In this document: positions 1-9,700 of the stretch, one piece after another
How the letters are laid out: each line of letters opens with the position of its first letter
Numbering within the stretch: position 1 is the first letter of the stretch
Assembly: GCA_002421685.1 (NCBI GenBank)
Contig: DISB01000018.1
Span: 186,001-250,000, forward strand
Reading direction: 5' to 3'
DNA from: Bacteroidetes bacterium UBA6221
Lineage (GTDB): Bacteria; Bacteroidota; Bacteroidia; Chitinophagales; Chitinophagaceae
Length of the DNA: 64,000 bases
Translations under genes and position numbers: made by a program
The notes under the pieces: model-generated
The model's input: the letters and a program-made list of their open reading frames with translations, nothing else
What the model was told of the DNA's origin: nothing
Databases searched by the model: none

Positions 1-1150
1 TGTTACCTATCAACTTGCCCCACCGATACTGGCCATTTGGGTTATACGATGCCAGCATCATATTCTGTCCACCCGACTGTGCCGTTGCTGTGGCCGTTGA
101 ACTTGAGGGATCAAAGTCTATACTGGTAGTGTTTGCAACACCAGTTATATAGATGTTGTTGTTGTTGTCGGTAATAATATCCCGTGCATCGTCAACGGCA
201 TTACCCCCCAGTAGAAAAGCCCAAGTATACCCGCCCGAGGCTGTATATTTAGCCACATAAGCATCGTACAGTCCGTTGGGCACAAGATTGGCTGTGCCTG
301 TAGGCGAAGGGTCAAAATCTATATTTGTTGCATATTGTACAAATCCGGTTATGCAAATATTATTGTTTTTGTCCACAGCTATTCCGCGTATCGAATTATC
401 TGTTGCGGCTATGCCCGACTTCCCGAAATTGAATGCCCAGAGAAACAGCATATTTGAAGTGTACTTTGCGAGGAATGCGGTACCACTCACATTCCCATTC
501 AACACTGTAGATCCGGTTGGTGACGGGTCAAAATCCAGGGTGTCCTTAAATAGTCCACCTACAACCACATTCCCACCCGTATCAATGGCTATTGCATCAA
601 CCGCTTCTATCCAATAGGGGGTTCCTAAATGCAACACCCATTGATAGGCGCCTGCTGAAGAGTATTTAGCAACGAAGCCGTCGCCACCATAAGTGGAGGA
701 ACCCCCGCCCAAAAAACCTTTGCAAGTTAGGAATGCTGTTCCCGAAGACGGATCAAAATCTACATTCGAGCCCCTGAAAAAACCTCCAATATATATATAG
801 TTATCATCGTCTATAGCCAGGGCATAGCCTCCATCATAGTCTTCTTTACCCAATGCAAAACCCCATAAGAGGTTGCCGTTTGCCGAATAACAGGCCAGGA
901 AGACGTCCTGGGTACCGTTGTACGATGATATGTTGTAGGTGGAAGACGAGGGGTCCAGGTCTATAGTGTTTATAAAATTTCCACATACTACCACATTACC
1001 ATTGGGCGCTACTCGTGTTTGTACGCCCCAGTCGCTGCCTGTGCCGCCTGCACTAAATAACCATTGAGGGGCCTGGGCATAGCTGTTATGTGTTGTTAGT
1101 AGATACAAGAAAGAAAGAACCAGGAAAAAGGATAGGTTTGCTTTTTGCAT
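1..1150 (-). CDS. Secreted SBBP-repeat beta-propeller protein (5' part, cut by window edge)
   Basis: The frame is open on the minus strand from an ATG at 1150 to the window edge, about 383 codons without a stop, so the 3' part is missing. The start gives a signal peptide (about residues 1-25, ending NSYAQ). The rest is a run of similar units of roughly 65-80 residues. Each has an AID..GN.Y..G-type strand, a DFDPS motif (seen five times, as LDPSSS, FDPSSG or FDPSPTG) and an F.AKY...G...W strand. This is the pattern of SBBP/beta-propeller repeat proteins, which in this phylum are usually exported and often carry a type IX sorting domain at the C-terminus, not visible here. The substrate or partner is unknown. 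It is divergent from ruvB, with 84 bp between the starts. Confidence 0.8.
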   Translation of the reverse strand, partial: MQKANLSFFLVLSFLYLLTTHNSYAQAPQWLFSAGGTGSDWGVQTRVAPNGNVVVCGNFINTIDLDPSSSTYNISSYNGTQDVFLACYSANGNLLWGFALGKEDYDGGYALAIDDDNYIYIGGFFRGSNVDFDPSSGTAFLTCKGFLGGGSSTYGGDGFVAKYSSAGAYQWVLHLGTPYWIEAVDAIAIDTGGNVVVGGLFKDTLDFDPSPTGSTVLNGNVSGTAFLAKYTSNMLFLWAFNFGKSGIAATDNSIRGIAVDKNNNICITGFVQYATNIDFDPSPTGTANLVPNGLYDAYVAKYTASGGYTWAFLLGGNAVDDARDIITDNNNNIYITGVANTTSIDFDPSSSTATATAQSGGQNMMLASYNPNGQYRWGKLIGN

Positions 1151-1234
1151 AATAATTCTCTTTAAGAAAAGTGCTGTAAATATAATGCTAACTTATTATT
1201 ATACTGCATGGTCAGGATTGACTAATTTTAGCAC

Positions 1235-2257
1235 ATGGATAATCCCCATATAAGGCCGAAAAGTGAATTAAACCCGCAGGAACGGGAGTACGAGAATAGC
1301 ATCCGGCCACAGTCTATTGAAGACTTTTCTGGCCAGCCGCAATTGATAGAAAATCTCAGGATTTTCATTAAAGCCGCCAACCTGCGCGGCGAGGCGCTGG
1401 ACCATATATTATTCCACGGTCCACCGGGACTGGGAAAAACCACCCTGTCGCGCATAGTAGCCAACGAGCTGAATGTAAACATAAAAGAAACCAGCGGGCC
1501 GGTAATTGAAAAACCCGCAGACCTGGCCGGCCTGCTCACCAGCCTGGAAGAAAGGGATGTGTTGTTTATAGACGAGATACACAGGCTGAGCACGGTAGTG
1601 GAAGAATACCTGTATGCTGCCATGGAGGATTTTAAAATTGATATAATGATAGACAGCGGGCCCGCAGCACGTTCTGTACAAATCAATATCAATCCTTTTA
1701 CACTCGTAGGCGCCACTACACGTTCGGGCCTGCTCACTGCGCCATTACTGAGCCGCTTCGGTATCAAATCGAGGCTGGAGTATTATAATAAAGATGTATT
1801 GCAGCGAATTGTTTTGCGTTCTGCCTCTTTACTGAATGTTCATATCACGTCCGACGCTGCCATGGAGATAGCCGGGCGTAGTCGCGGTACGCCACGTATT
1901 GCCAATGGCCTGCTGCGCCGCATGCGCGATTTTGCGCAAGTGCTGGGCAACGGTATTATTGATATGGCCATAGCCGAACATGGCCTCCGTGCGCTGAATG
2001 TGGACAGCCATGGGCTGGATGATATGGATAATAAAATACTCGTTACGCTGATTGATAAATTCAAAGGGGGGCCAGCGGGTATCAATAATATTGCAACGGC
2101 CGTTGGCGAAGAGGCGGGTACAATCGAAGAAGTGTATGAGCCATTCCTGATACAGGAGGGTTTTATATTGCGAACGCCTCGAGGTAGGGAAGCTACAGAA
2201 AAAGCTTATAAACACCTGGGCCGTAAGCAAGGTGGTGGTGCGGGCAGTCTGTTTTAA
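1235..2257 (+). CDS. ruvB: RuvB, Holliday junction branch-migration ATPase
   Basis: RuvB is the AAA+ hexameric motor that, with RuvA, drives branch migration of Holliday junctions in recombinational repair. The 340-residue product has the usual family length. It shows Walker A GPPGLGKTT at residues 62-70, Walker B FIDEIHRL at 111-118, the sensor-type GATTRSGLL segment near 159-167 and a C-terminal winged-helix region ending in RTPRGREAT. The ATG at 1235 puts the conserved N-terminal RPQSIEDFSGQ at residues 24-34, as expected. ruvA lies 4 kb downstream in the same direction but is not in the same operon. The stop codon overlaps that of the convergent glycosyltransferase gene. Confidence 0.98.
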   Translation: MDNPHIRPKSELNPQEREYENSIRPQSIEDFSGQPQLIENLRIFIKAANLRGEALDHILFHGPPGLGKTTLSRIVANELNVNIKETSGPVIEKPADLAGLLTSLEERDVLFIDEIHRLSTVVEEYLYAAMEDFKIDIMIDSGPAARSVQININPFTLVGATTRSGLLTAPLLSRFGIKSRLEYYNKDVLQRIVLRSASLLNVHITSDAAMEIAGRSRGTPRIANGLLRRMRDFAQVLGNGIIDMAIAEHGLRALNVDSHGLDDMDNKILVTLIDKFKGGPAGINNIATAVGEEAGTIEEVYEPFLIQEGFILRTPRGREATEKAYKHLGRKQGGGAGSLF

Positions 2258-3384
2258 CCTGGGAATGCTGTCTTGATAAGATTGCTGAGGAAGGTATTCC
2301 AGCTATACTTTTGTTTTTCCAGTTTCAGGTTTTCGTACAGGTTGGGTATACTGCCTGGTTCATAAAACTTCAGTATCGCATCAGTAATACTTTTTGCATC
2401 AGGCTCTGTTACGAAACCTGTTTTGCCGTGTATCACTACCTCCGACAGCCCACCTACGTTAGTGACTACCATGGGTTTCTCAAAATGGTAACCTACCTGT
2501 GTAATACCACTCTGTGTAGCGCTGCGGTAAGGCTGCACTACCAGGTCGGCGGCTGAAAAGTAATAACGTATCTCGTTGTTGGGTATAAACTGTGTGAACA
2601 GGTGTACATTTTCTTTTATGCCGTTCTGCTCTACCTGTTGCAGGTAAGCAGCTTCGTCATCGTAAAATTCACCTGCTACTATCAGTTGTATGCCTGCTTG
2701 TTGTATGCGTTCATCCTTCATTGCATCCAGCAATATATCCAGCCCTTTGTATTTGCGTATGAAACCGAAAAACAGGATATATTTCTTATTTGCATCCAGC
2801 CCAAGTTGCGCACAGGCATCCTGCTTGCCCATAGGTGCGCCATAGTTGTCGTACACGGGGTGAGGGCTGAATACTGAAGGTTTGGAAGTAAATGTTTTCA
2901 AATCTTTCAGCACGTCTTTGCTCATAGCCAGGAAGGCATCTGCACTTTTCAAAAAGTATTTGGTAAAAGGCATATCACCCGGCCTTTGCTCGTGCGGTAT
3001 CACGTTGTCTGTAATGGCTATAATGCGGCTGTGTTTGTTCCTGCGTACTATCCTGAGTATGGTTCCAAAGCAGGGGCCCATAAATGGTATCCAGAAACGT
3101 ACTATCACTAGGTCGGGCCGCTCCTTTTTTATCCTGTTGCCAACTTGTACCCAGTTCAACGGATTGACAGAATTGATAATGCTGTGAATGGTGATGCCCT
3201 GTGGGGCGGGCTCGTCGGTAAATTGTGATTTGCCCGGGAAAAGGAATGATGGGTATTGCAGTGAGAATGAATATATAGCTACTTCGTGCCCCTGCTGTTG
3301 CAATACTTCAGCCATCCTCTCGTTGAAGGTAGAAATGCCCCCGCCCCGTAGCGGATGCGCTGAGCCTATGATGGCTATTTTCAT
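2254..3384 (-). CDS. Glycosyltransferase, family 4 (GT-B fold)
   Basis: The 376-residue protein looks like a cytoplasmic or peripheral GT-B glycosyltransferase that moves a sugar from a nucleotide donor to a lipid or polysaccharide acceptor. The N-terminus has the GSAHPLRGGGISTFN glycine-rich acceptor-domain loop. The C-terminal half has FGFIRKYKGLD and EKPMVVTNVGGLSEVV, matching the GT1_4 donor-binding EX7E region. There is no signal peptide or membrane segment. The ATG at 3384 overlaps the stop of the upstream nucleotidyltransferase gene by 4 bp, so it is translationally coupled to the sugar-nucleotide genes before it. The acceptor and the sugar are not readable from sequence; a heptose is a guess from the neighbours. 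Confidence 0.85.
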   Translation of the reverse strand: MKIAIIGSAHPLRGGGISTFNERMAEVLQQQGHEVAIYSFSLQYPSFLFPGKSQFTDEPAPQGITIHSIINSVNPLNWVQVGNRIKKERPDLVIVRFWIPFMGPCFGTILRIVRRNKHSRIIAITDNVIPHEQRPGDMPFTKYFLKSADAFLAMSKDVLKDLKTFTSKPSVFSPHPVYDNYGAPMGKQDACAQLGLDANKKYILFFGFIRKYKGLDILLDAMKDERIQQAGIQLIVAGEFYDDEAAYLQQVEQNGIKENVHLFTQFIPNNEIRYYFSAADLVVQPYRSATQSGITQVGYHFEKPMVVTNVGGLSEVVIHGKTGFVTEPDAKSITDAILKFYEPGSIPNLYENLKLEKQKYSWNTFLSNLIKTAFPG

Positions 3385-4073
3385 TTTTCTGCGAAATCTT
3401 TTTGTGCCTGTTTGTAATCAGAAGGTATGCCGATGTCAATAAAATAGGCATCACTCACAAAACCATACATATCCCCTTCCTGTACAAAGGCTTCAAAATA
3501 ATCTTTTTCAAAAGAAAATTTTTCAGGGAAGTTTTTTGATGCTAACGAGTCTTTATCAATAATGTATACACCACCATTTATTAATCCCTCCTCTTGTTGT
3601 TTCTTTTCTTCAAATGCGATAATTCTTGCTGTGTTATCAGTTTTCACCACGCCATACCGGTTAAAATTTCGCATGGGTTTTAACGCTAACGTAGTTGCCG
3701 CCTTTTTATCCAGGTGAGATTGCATCATCTCGTTCAACGGGACTTTAAACATTGTATCACCATTCAGCACGGCAACATGCCGGTCTGTTGCTTTCTGCAA
3801 TGCCAATTGTATACCCCCACCTGTGCCGAGGGGTTCGCTTTCTATAACACTGTCAATGGAGAAGCGTCTCTGCTGTGTCATTAACCATTCGGTAATATGC
3901 TGATGTTTATACCCCAGGGATAATATCACCCCGCTGCATCCCTGCTGTTCGGCATAATCAAACAGGTAATGCAGAAATGGTTTGCCATTTACCGGTGCCA
4001 TACATTTTGGCACATCATGTACCACACTCTGTAGCCTTGTGCCCAATCCGCCTGCCAATACAATACACTCCAT
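3381..4073 (-). CDS. hddC: Sugar-phosphate nucleotidyltransferase, HddC-like
   Basis: The 230-residue protein is a nucleotidyltransferase of the NTP-transferase family, which activates a sugar 1-phosphate to an NDP-sugar. The N-terminal signature AGGLGTRL lies at residues 7-14, followed by VPKCMAPVNGKPFL with the conserved Pro-Lys. The metal-binding Asp is in VLNGDTMF near residue 105. It matches the short single-domain type that includes HddC (D-glycero-alpha-D-manno-heptose 1-phosphate guanylyltransferase) rather than longer GlmU or RfbA proteins. It sits directly behind a GHMP kinase of the HddA type (2-bp gap), and that pairing is the main reason for the symbol. A different sugar substrate is possible. 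Confidence 0.75.
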   Translation of the reverse strand: MECIVLAGGLGTRLQSVVHDVPKCMAPVNGKPFLHYLFDYAEQQGCSGVILSLGYKHQHITEWLMTQQRRFSIDSVIESEPLGTGGGIQLALQKATDRHVAVLNGDTMFKVPLNEMMQSHLDKKAATTLALKPMRNFNRYGVVKTDNTARIIAFEEKKQQEEGLINGGVYIIDKDSLASKNFPEKFSFEKDYFEAFVQEGDMYGFVSDAYFIDIGIPSDYKQAQKDFAEK

Positions 4074-4075
4074 AG

Positions 4076-5098
4076 CTATATACTCCAGGTCACTAATCCG
4101 TGGTCGGTTATCTGGTAACGGCGAAACTCCCCGCCAAAATCGTTTAGTGCGTTAATTACATTATACCTGGAATTGCCCGGGCAATAAAACATCATGAAAC
4201 CGCCGCCACCTGCGCCGCTTACCTTACCGCCCGTAGCGCCATGCTTCAGTGCTGTTTCGTAGATATTATCTATCATATCGTTGCTTATACCGCTGGCCAT
4301 TTGCTTTTTATACCGGAAACCGTAGTCCAGTATCGGTCCAATTTCGTTTACTTGTCCTTTCAGTAGTGCTTCCTTCATCATCACTGCCTGTTTCTTCAAC
4401 TGGTGCATAGCCTCCAGCGATTTTTCATCTTTCTTTTTTACGTTTTCCGATTGCGCCTCGATGATGGTGGATGATAACCTGCTGGTTGAGGTAAAGTATA
4501 ATACCAGGTTATTGCTTAGTTCAAATAATATTTTGCTTTTGATGCGGAGAGGGTTTACAATCACACGGTTATCTTCATAAAACTCCATAAAGTTCACGCC
4601 ACCGAAAGTTGCTGAATACTGATCCTGCTTGCCGCCTGCCATACGTAGTTCTTCACGCTCAATGATATAGGCTATGTGTGCCACGTCATATTCTCCCATA
4701 GGTATTTGCAGCCATTCACTAAAAGCGCCTATTATTGCTACCATCAGGGTTGACGAACTTCCCAGCCCGCTACCTGCGGGAGCGTCCACATAGGTAGTAA
4801 TCTTAAATCCTGAAGGAACTTGTCCAAAGTGCTTCACAACATAATTATAGGCACCCTTCACCAGGTCGAACTTTCCGTCTGGCTCAAGTTGGTCAGCCAT
4901 TTCGTATACCTGTGTTTCATGACGGTCTGCCGCTTCTATGGTTATCCTGTTGTCGGTGGTCGGTTCGATGTTGGCATGAGCATACAGCGATATCGTTGCG
5001 TTCAGTATCGACCCGCCGTAAAGGTCACAATATGGGCTTACGTCAGTCCCTCCGCCAGCCAGTCCTATACGTAGCGGCGCTTTACTTCTGTAAATCAT
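4076..5098 (-). CDS. hddA: GHMP sugar kinase, HddA-like
   Basis: This 340-residue GHMP-family kinase phosphorylates a sugar phosphate with ATP. Visible family motifs are PLRIGLAGGGTDVSPYC near residues 8-25, the ATP-binding loop PAGSGLGSSSTL near 107-118 and the C-terminal glycine-rich GGKVSGAGGGGF near 291-302. The GGGTD start and the overall length fit the heptose-7-phosphate kinase (HddA) and related group better than galactokinase or mevalonate kinase. It is the first gene of a tight trio with the nucleotidyltransferase and the GT4 enzyme, so it probably supplies a nucleotide-activated heptose or similar sugar for a surface glycan. The isomerase (GmhA) and phosphatase (GmhB) steps are not encoded in this window. 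Confidence 0.78.
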   Translation of the reverse strand: MIYRSKAPLRIGLAGGGTDVSPYCDLYGGSILNATISLYAHANIEPTTDNRITIEAADRHETQVYEMADQLEPDGKFDLVKGAYNYVVKHFGQVPSGFKITTYVDAPAGSGLGSSSTLMVAIIGAFSEWLQIPMGEYDVAHIAYIIEREELRMAGGKQDQYSATFGGVNFMEFYEDNRVIVNPLRIKSKILFELSNNLVLYFTSTSRLSSTIIEAQSENVKKKDEKSLEAMHQLKKQAVMMKEALLKGQVNEIGPILDYGFRYKKQMASGISNDMIDNIYETALKHGATGGKVSGAGGGGFMMFYCPGNSRYNVINALNDFGGEFRRYQITDHGLVTWSI

Positions 5099-5152
5099 GT
5101 TTGTTTTATTGCGTGATAAATATGTCTTTATGGCTAAAAGTACAAAGAAAGG

Positions 5153-5548
5153 CTATACGGCTTTGCTCCTTGCATAATAATATAGCAGGACAAATAGCAG
5201 GATACCGGCCAGCCCTCCTATGGCATCGGCCAGTGTATCCATATTGTCCTGGTAGCGCCCCGGCACAAAAGCCCCTTGTATATATTCCACCAACCAACCA
5301 ATAAATATAGAGACGAGCAATAGTATAAAGAGGTTGGTAATTCGGGCCGTAGGGCCTGCGCACAGCCACAGGAAGGAAAAGCCGGCAAACAGGATGACGT
5401 GCGCCCATTTGTCAATGAAAGGTAGGTTTACCTTTGGCAGTTCATTACCCGGCAGCAGGCACAAAATGAAAATGAGCAAGGTCCAGGCTATTGCCAGCCA
5501 CCTTGCTCTTTTTTTATGCGGCGATGCGGATGTGAAAAGTATCCACAT
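5153..5548 (-). CDS. VanZ-like family membrane protein
   Basis: The 131-residue integral membrane protein has about four hydrophobic segments. The family's typical pattern is visible: LLPGNELPKV, then DKWAHVILFAGFSFLW with the conserved Lys-His pair, and DTLADAIGGLAGILL near the C-terminus. VanZ-like proteins are a broad family of unproven function, named after a teicoplanin-resistance accessory protein. It starts 5 bp after the gcvH stop, so the two are likely co-transcribed. From memory, gcvH and vanZ-like genes occur near sprA in other Bacteroidota, but I infer no functional link. Confidence 0.8.
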   Translation of the reverse strand: MWILFTSASPHKKRARWLAIAWTLLIFILCLLPGNELPKVNLPFIDKWAHVILFAGFSFLWLCAGPTARITNLFILLLVSIFIGWLVEYIQGAFVPGRYQDNMDTLADAIGGLAGILLFVLLYYYARSKAV

Positions 5549-5553
5549 CGGCG

Positions 5554-5934
5554 TTATTCTCCTATCATCTGGCGATATGCGGCTGCATCCATCAGGCCAT
5601 CAACTTCAGATGGGTTGTCAATTGTCATTTTTATCATCCAGCCCTTGCCATATGGATCCTGGTTTACAGCCTCGGGGGTACCTTCCAGGTCCTTGTTCAC
5701 TTCGGTCACTGTTCCCGATACCGGCAGAAACAGATCAGAAACTGTTTTTACGGCTTCTACAGTGCCAAATATTTCATTAGCGCCCAAAGACTTACCTTCC
5801 GTATCTATATCCACAAATACTATATCACCCAGTTCGTGCTGGGCAAAATCCGTAATGCCAACTGTTGCAGTTTCTCCATTTATCTGCAGCCATTCGTGGT
5901 CTTTGGTGTACTTTAAATTTTCGGGAAAATTCAT
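5554..5934 (-). CDS. gcvH: Glycine cleavage system H protein
   Basis: GcvH carries the lipoyl arm that shuttles the aminomethyl group between the P, T and L proteins of the glycine cleavage system in the cytoplasm. At 126 residues it has the family's usual length. The lipoylation site is Lys63 in TVEAVKTVSDL, and the N-terminal HEWL and the later MIKM strands are present. The gcvP and gcvT genes are not in the window. The gene is divergent from ruvA across 215 bp and is followed closely by the VanZ-like gene. Confidence 0.97.
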   Translation of the reverse strand: MNFPENLKYTKDHEWLQINGETATVGITDFAQHELGDIVFVDIDTEGKSLGANEIFGTVEAVKTVSDLFLPVSGTVTEVNKDLEGTPEAVNQDPYGKGWMIKMTIDNPSEVDGLMDAAAYRQMIGE

Positions 5935-6149
5935 ATGTTCAATATTTGCGGGTAAAAATAAAAGTTTTTTACGTGAAACATAGCATAAACACTTTGTTAT
6001 ACCCGCCGCGACATTTATTTTCTTTATTTTTTCAGAGTTTCAATCATATGAAAATTATGCACATGGTTGTGTACTGTCTTTAATAGCCTTTGCCCCGGTT
6101 TTGTCGGGGAAATTGTGTTAAATTACAGCCCCTAATTGAAAAAGATTAT
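5935..6149. promoter_or_regulatory. Divergent intergenic region between gcvH and ruvA
   Basis: This 215-bp AT-rich gap must hold promoters for both directions. On the plus strand a TTG at 5994-5996 is followed 19 bp later by TATTTTCT, an imperfect match to the phylum's -33/-7 elements. No riboswitch-like structure was recognised. Confidence 0.35.
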
Positions 6150-6728
6150 ATGTTCGCATACCTGGAAGGGGATTTGACTTATAAGTCCCCGTCTTTACTT
6201 CATATGGCTGTACATGGTGTTGGTTACGAGGTTAATATAACTTTGCAGACCTTCAGTAAAATCCAGCACCTGGATAGATGCAGGCTGTATACACATTTGC
6301 AGGTGCGCGAAGATGCATGGGTATTATATGGCTTTGCCGATGAGCAGGAGCGTGAAACGTTCAGGCAATTGCTAAGCATTAGCGGCGTAGGGGCGGCCAC
6401 TGCCAGGCTGATACTTTCTTCTTTGAAACCCGAAGAGCTCTCAAGAATCATTGCTACCGAGGACGTGAACAGCCTGCAAAAAGTGAAAGGCATAGGGGCT
6501 AAAACGGCCCAACGTATCATACTTGAATTGAAGGGAAAACTGAATGCGTTGCCACAGGACATGACAATAGCTGGCCCGGGGCACAATACAATCAGCAATG
6601 ATGCGTTATTTGCATTAGTAAACCTGGGCATTGCAAAGGCCGCTGCCCAGGCTGCTATCAGTAAGGTGGAGGCTGCGGATTCGCTGAGTGTGGAAGACGT
6701 TATCAAAAAAGCATTACGGTTACTATAA
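6150..6728 (+). CDS. ruvA: RuvA, Holliday junction DNA-binding subunit
   Basis: RuvA forms the tetramer that holds the four-way junction and loads RuvB. The ATG at 6150 gives a 192-residue protein beginning MFAYLEGDL, matching the family N-terminus. An upstream in-frame start at 6090 would add 20 residues of no family character and is not used. The OB-fold is residues 1-62, the two helix-hairpin-helix motifs are at about 77-88 (SGVGAATARLIL) and 112-123 (KGIGAKTAQRII), and the C-terminal RuvB-binding domain is at about 148-192. sprA begins 20 bp after the stop, so the two are probably co-transcribed. Confidence 0.97.
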   Translation: MFAYLEGDLTYKSPSLLHMAVHGVGYEVNITLQTFSKIQHLDRCRLYTHLQVREDAWVLYGFADEQERETFRQLLSISGVGAATARLILSSLKPEELSRIIATEDVNSLQKVKGIGAKTAQRIILELKGKLNALPQDMTIAGPGHNTISNDALFALVNLGIAKAAAQAAISKVEAADSLSVEDVIKKALRLL

Positions 6729-6748
6729 ACCTTGGACAACGGAATCAG

Positions 6749-9700
6749 GTGACAGGTAAACAAAATTTCGGATATAAGATATTGCTGGTCATATCACTGC
6801 TGATAGTGATAGCGCATGTGGCTGCCCGCGATTTCCGTAATCCGTTTGACTACGACGACCCGCAAGACCCTGATAGTACCGCGAAAAAAAATGATACCAT
6901 TAAGTTGCAATTTCCCATATATGATAATGCGGGAAACCCGGTAGAGCAAACCCCACCGAGTATAGATTTACAAGATCCGTCTAATATAGAGCGGGAAGTA
7001 GAATATGACCCGGATAGCCAGCGTTACTACTTTTCTGAAAAGTTGAGTGACCGCTATCTGAATACCCCTACCTTCATGACCTTTGACGAGTATATGAAAT
7101 ACCAGACCGAAAAAGATGAGCAGGCCTACTGGAAGCGCAGGATGGACGCCCTGACGCTCTTCAATAAAAAACCGGACATGCCGGTGATGTACAAAGAGGG
7201 CCTGTTCGACAGGATATTTGGCGGGGATAAGATATCGGTAAAGCCCCAGGGTAACGTGGACGTAACATTTGGCGGTAACTGGCAGAACGTACAGAACCCG
7301 ACTTTGCCCCAACGCGCACAACGTTATGGCGTTTTCGACTTCGACATGCAGATGAACATAAACCTGCTGGCCACCGTCGGAGATAAACTGAAGTTGAACA
7401 TCAGCCAAAACACCAATGCGACTTTTGACTACCAGAATATCCAGAAACTGGAATATATAGGCAAAGAAGATGAGATCATCAAAAAGATAGAAGCCGGTAA
7501 TGTGAGCTTCCCGCTTAATAGTTCGCTCATCAGTGGTGTGCAGTCGTTGTTTGGTATCAAAACCCAACTGCAATTTGGCAAATTATGGGTAACCTCCGTA
7601 TTGTCACAACAAAGGTCCAAGCGCCAGAGCCTTACCATACAAGGTGGCGCCCAGACACAGCAATTTGCTATAAAGGCGGACGACTATGAAGAGAACAGGC
7701 ACTTCCTGCTGGCCCAGTACTTCCGCAATAATTATAATCGCGCACTATCTACCTTCCCGATAATATCCTCGCTGGTAACCATTAACAAGATAGAGGTGTG
7801 GGTAACCAACCAGACAGGCGCTACTGAAGGTGTCCGTAATGTTATCGCTTTTATGGACCTGGGCGAACAAGAGCCCTATCGTGATGCTTTACGTGGCCAG
7901 GTAAAACCCATCCCTAACGGTTTGCCCGACAACTACTCCAACCAGTTGTACACCACCCTGCAGCAGATACCTGCCCTTCGCGTACAGGGAAATACAAGTT
8001 CGCTCGGTAATACATTTGGCAGTAACGGCCAGGATTATTCGGCGGTAACAGCGCGTAAGCTGAATACAACAGAATATTCTTTTAATACGCAGTTAGGTTA
8101 TATATCGCTCAATACGCAGATAAATCCTAATGATGTGCTGGCCGTAGCTTACCGTTATACATACAATGGCCGTACTTACCAGGTGGGTGAATTCGCAGAG
8201 GACCTTCCACCCCTCCCGGGCCAGCAGATTGATACTAACCAACAGCCTAACCCTAACCAGCCTACCGGCAACTCACAACGTGTGCTGTTCATGAAAATGC
8301 TGAAAACTACTTCTCCCAGTCCCCGGTTGCCTATATGGGACCTGATGATGAAAAACATTTATGCATTAGGTGGTTTGGGTGTATCCAAAGATGAGTTCAG
8401 ATTGAACGTTTTGTACCAGGACCCGGGAGGTGGTGAAAAAAGATACCTTCCCGAAGGCGAGAGGGCGGGAGTGCCGTTGATAACAACTTTGAACCTTGAC
8501 AGGCTGAACTTCCAGAACGACCCGTCGCCCGATGGTATATTCGACTTCGTAGAAGGTATTACTATTAATACACAACAGGGCAAGATTATCTTCCCCGTGC
8601 TGGAGCCTTTTGGCGACGACCTGAAGCCTGCGCTGGGCGACAACGTGCCGCACCTCGAAAGAAAATACCTTTACCGCATCCTGTACGATTCTACAAAAAC
8701 AGTAGCGAGACAGTTTCAACAGAATAACCGTTATGTTATAAAAGGTTCTTATCGCTCGTCGTCTTCATCAGAAATATTCCTGGGAGGTTTCAACATTCCA
8801 CAGGGCTCAGTAGCTGTTACGGCCGGTGGGCAAAGACTGGTGGAAAACGTGGACTACCAGATAGACTATGGCCTGGGCCGACTAAAGATATTGAACACCG
8901 GTATACTCAATTCCGGTATTCCCATCAACGTTCAGTACGAGGACAATGCAACCTTTGGTTTCCAGCAGCAAAACTTCCTGGGTACGCGGCTAGATTACTT
9001 CGTAAATGACAAGTTGATACTTGGCGGTACCTATATGCGCCTTACCGAAAGGCCGTTCACACAAAAAACGAATGTGGGTGAAGACCCGATTAAGAATACC
9101 GTGCTGGGGCTGGACGTCAACTACCAGTCGGAGACACCTGCCGTTACCAGGCTGATAGACAAACTGCCGGTGTTATCCACTTCAGCGCCTTCCTTTTTAA
9201 ACGTGTCGGCTGAAGTCGCCGGGCTTTTACCCAGCCATCCACGCCAGATAGACGTGCTCGACCCTGAAGGTTCTGTATACGTAGACGATTTTGAAGGAAC
9301 GAGGAGTTCTTATGACTTGAAGTTTCCGGCCAATGCATGGACACTTTCGTCAACCCCAAAAGGTGCGGTGGACAAAAATGGCAGTCTCTTGTTTCCTGAA
9401 AGCGAAAAAGCTGATGACTGGGATTATGGTAAAAACCGCGCACGGCTGGCATGGTATTTCCTGGAGCCATCGCTCGTTGATCCCAACTCGGGTGTGCCTG
9501 AGTATGTGAAGAACGACCCCAACCAGCATTATATAAGGCTCGTACAGCAAACCGAGGTATTCCCTCAGCGTTCACAGGTAAGTTTGCAGAACGCATTGAG
9601 TACCCTTGACCTGGCCTACTTCCCCACAGAAAGAGGACCTTACAACTTTGATACCGACGGCATAACACAAGACGGTAAACTGACCAATCCGCAAAGCCGC

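Noticed and set aside
6090..6149. Longer N-terminus for RuvA
   Set aside because: The added 20 residues do not fit RuvA, whose conserved start is the MFAYLEG segment at 6150.
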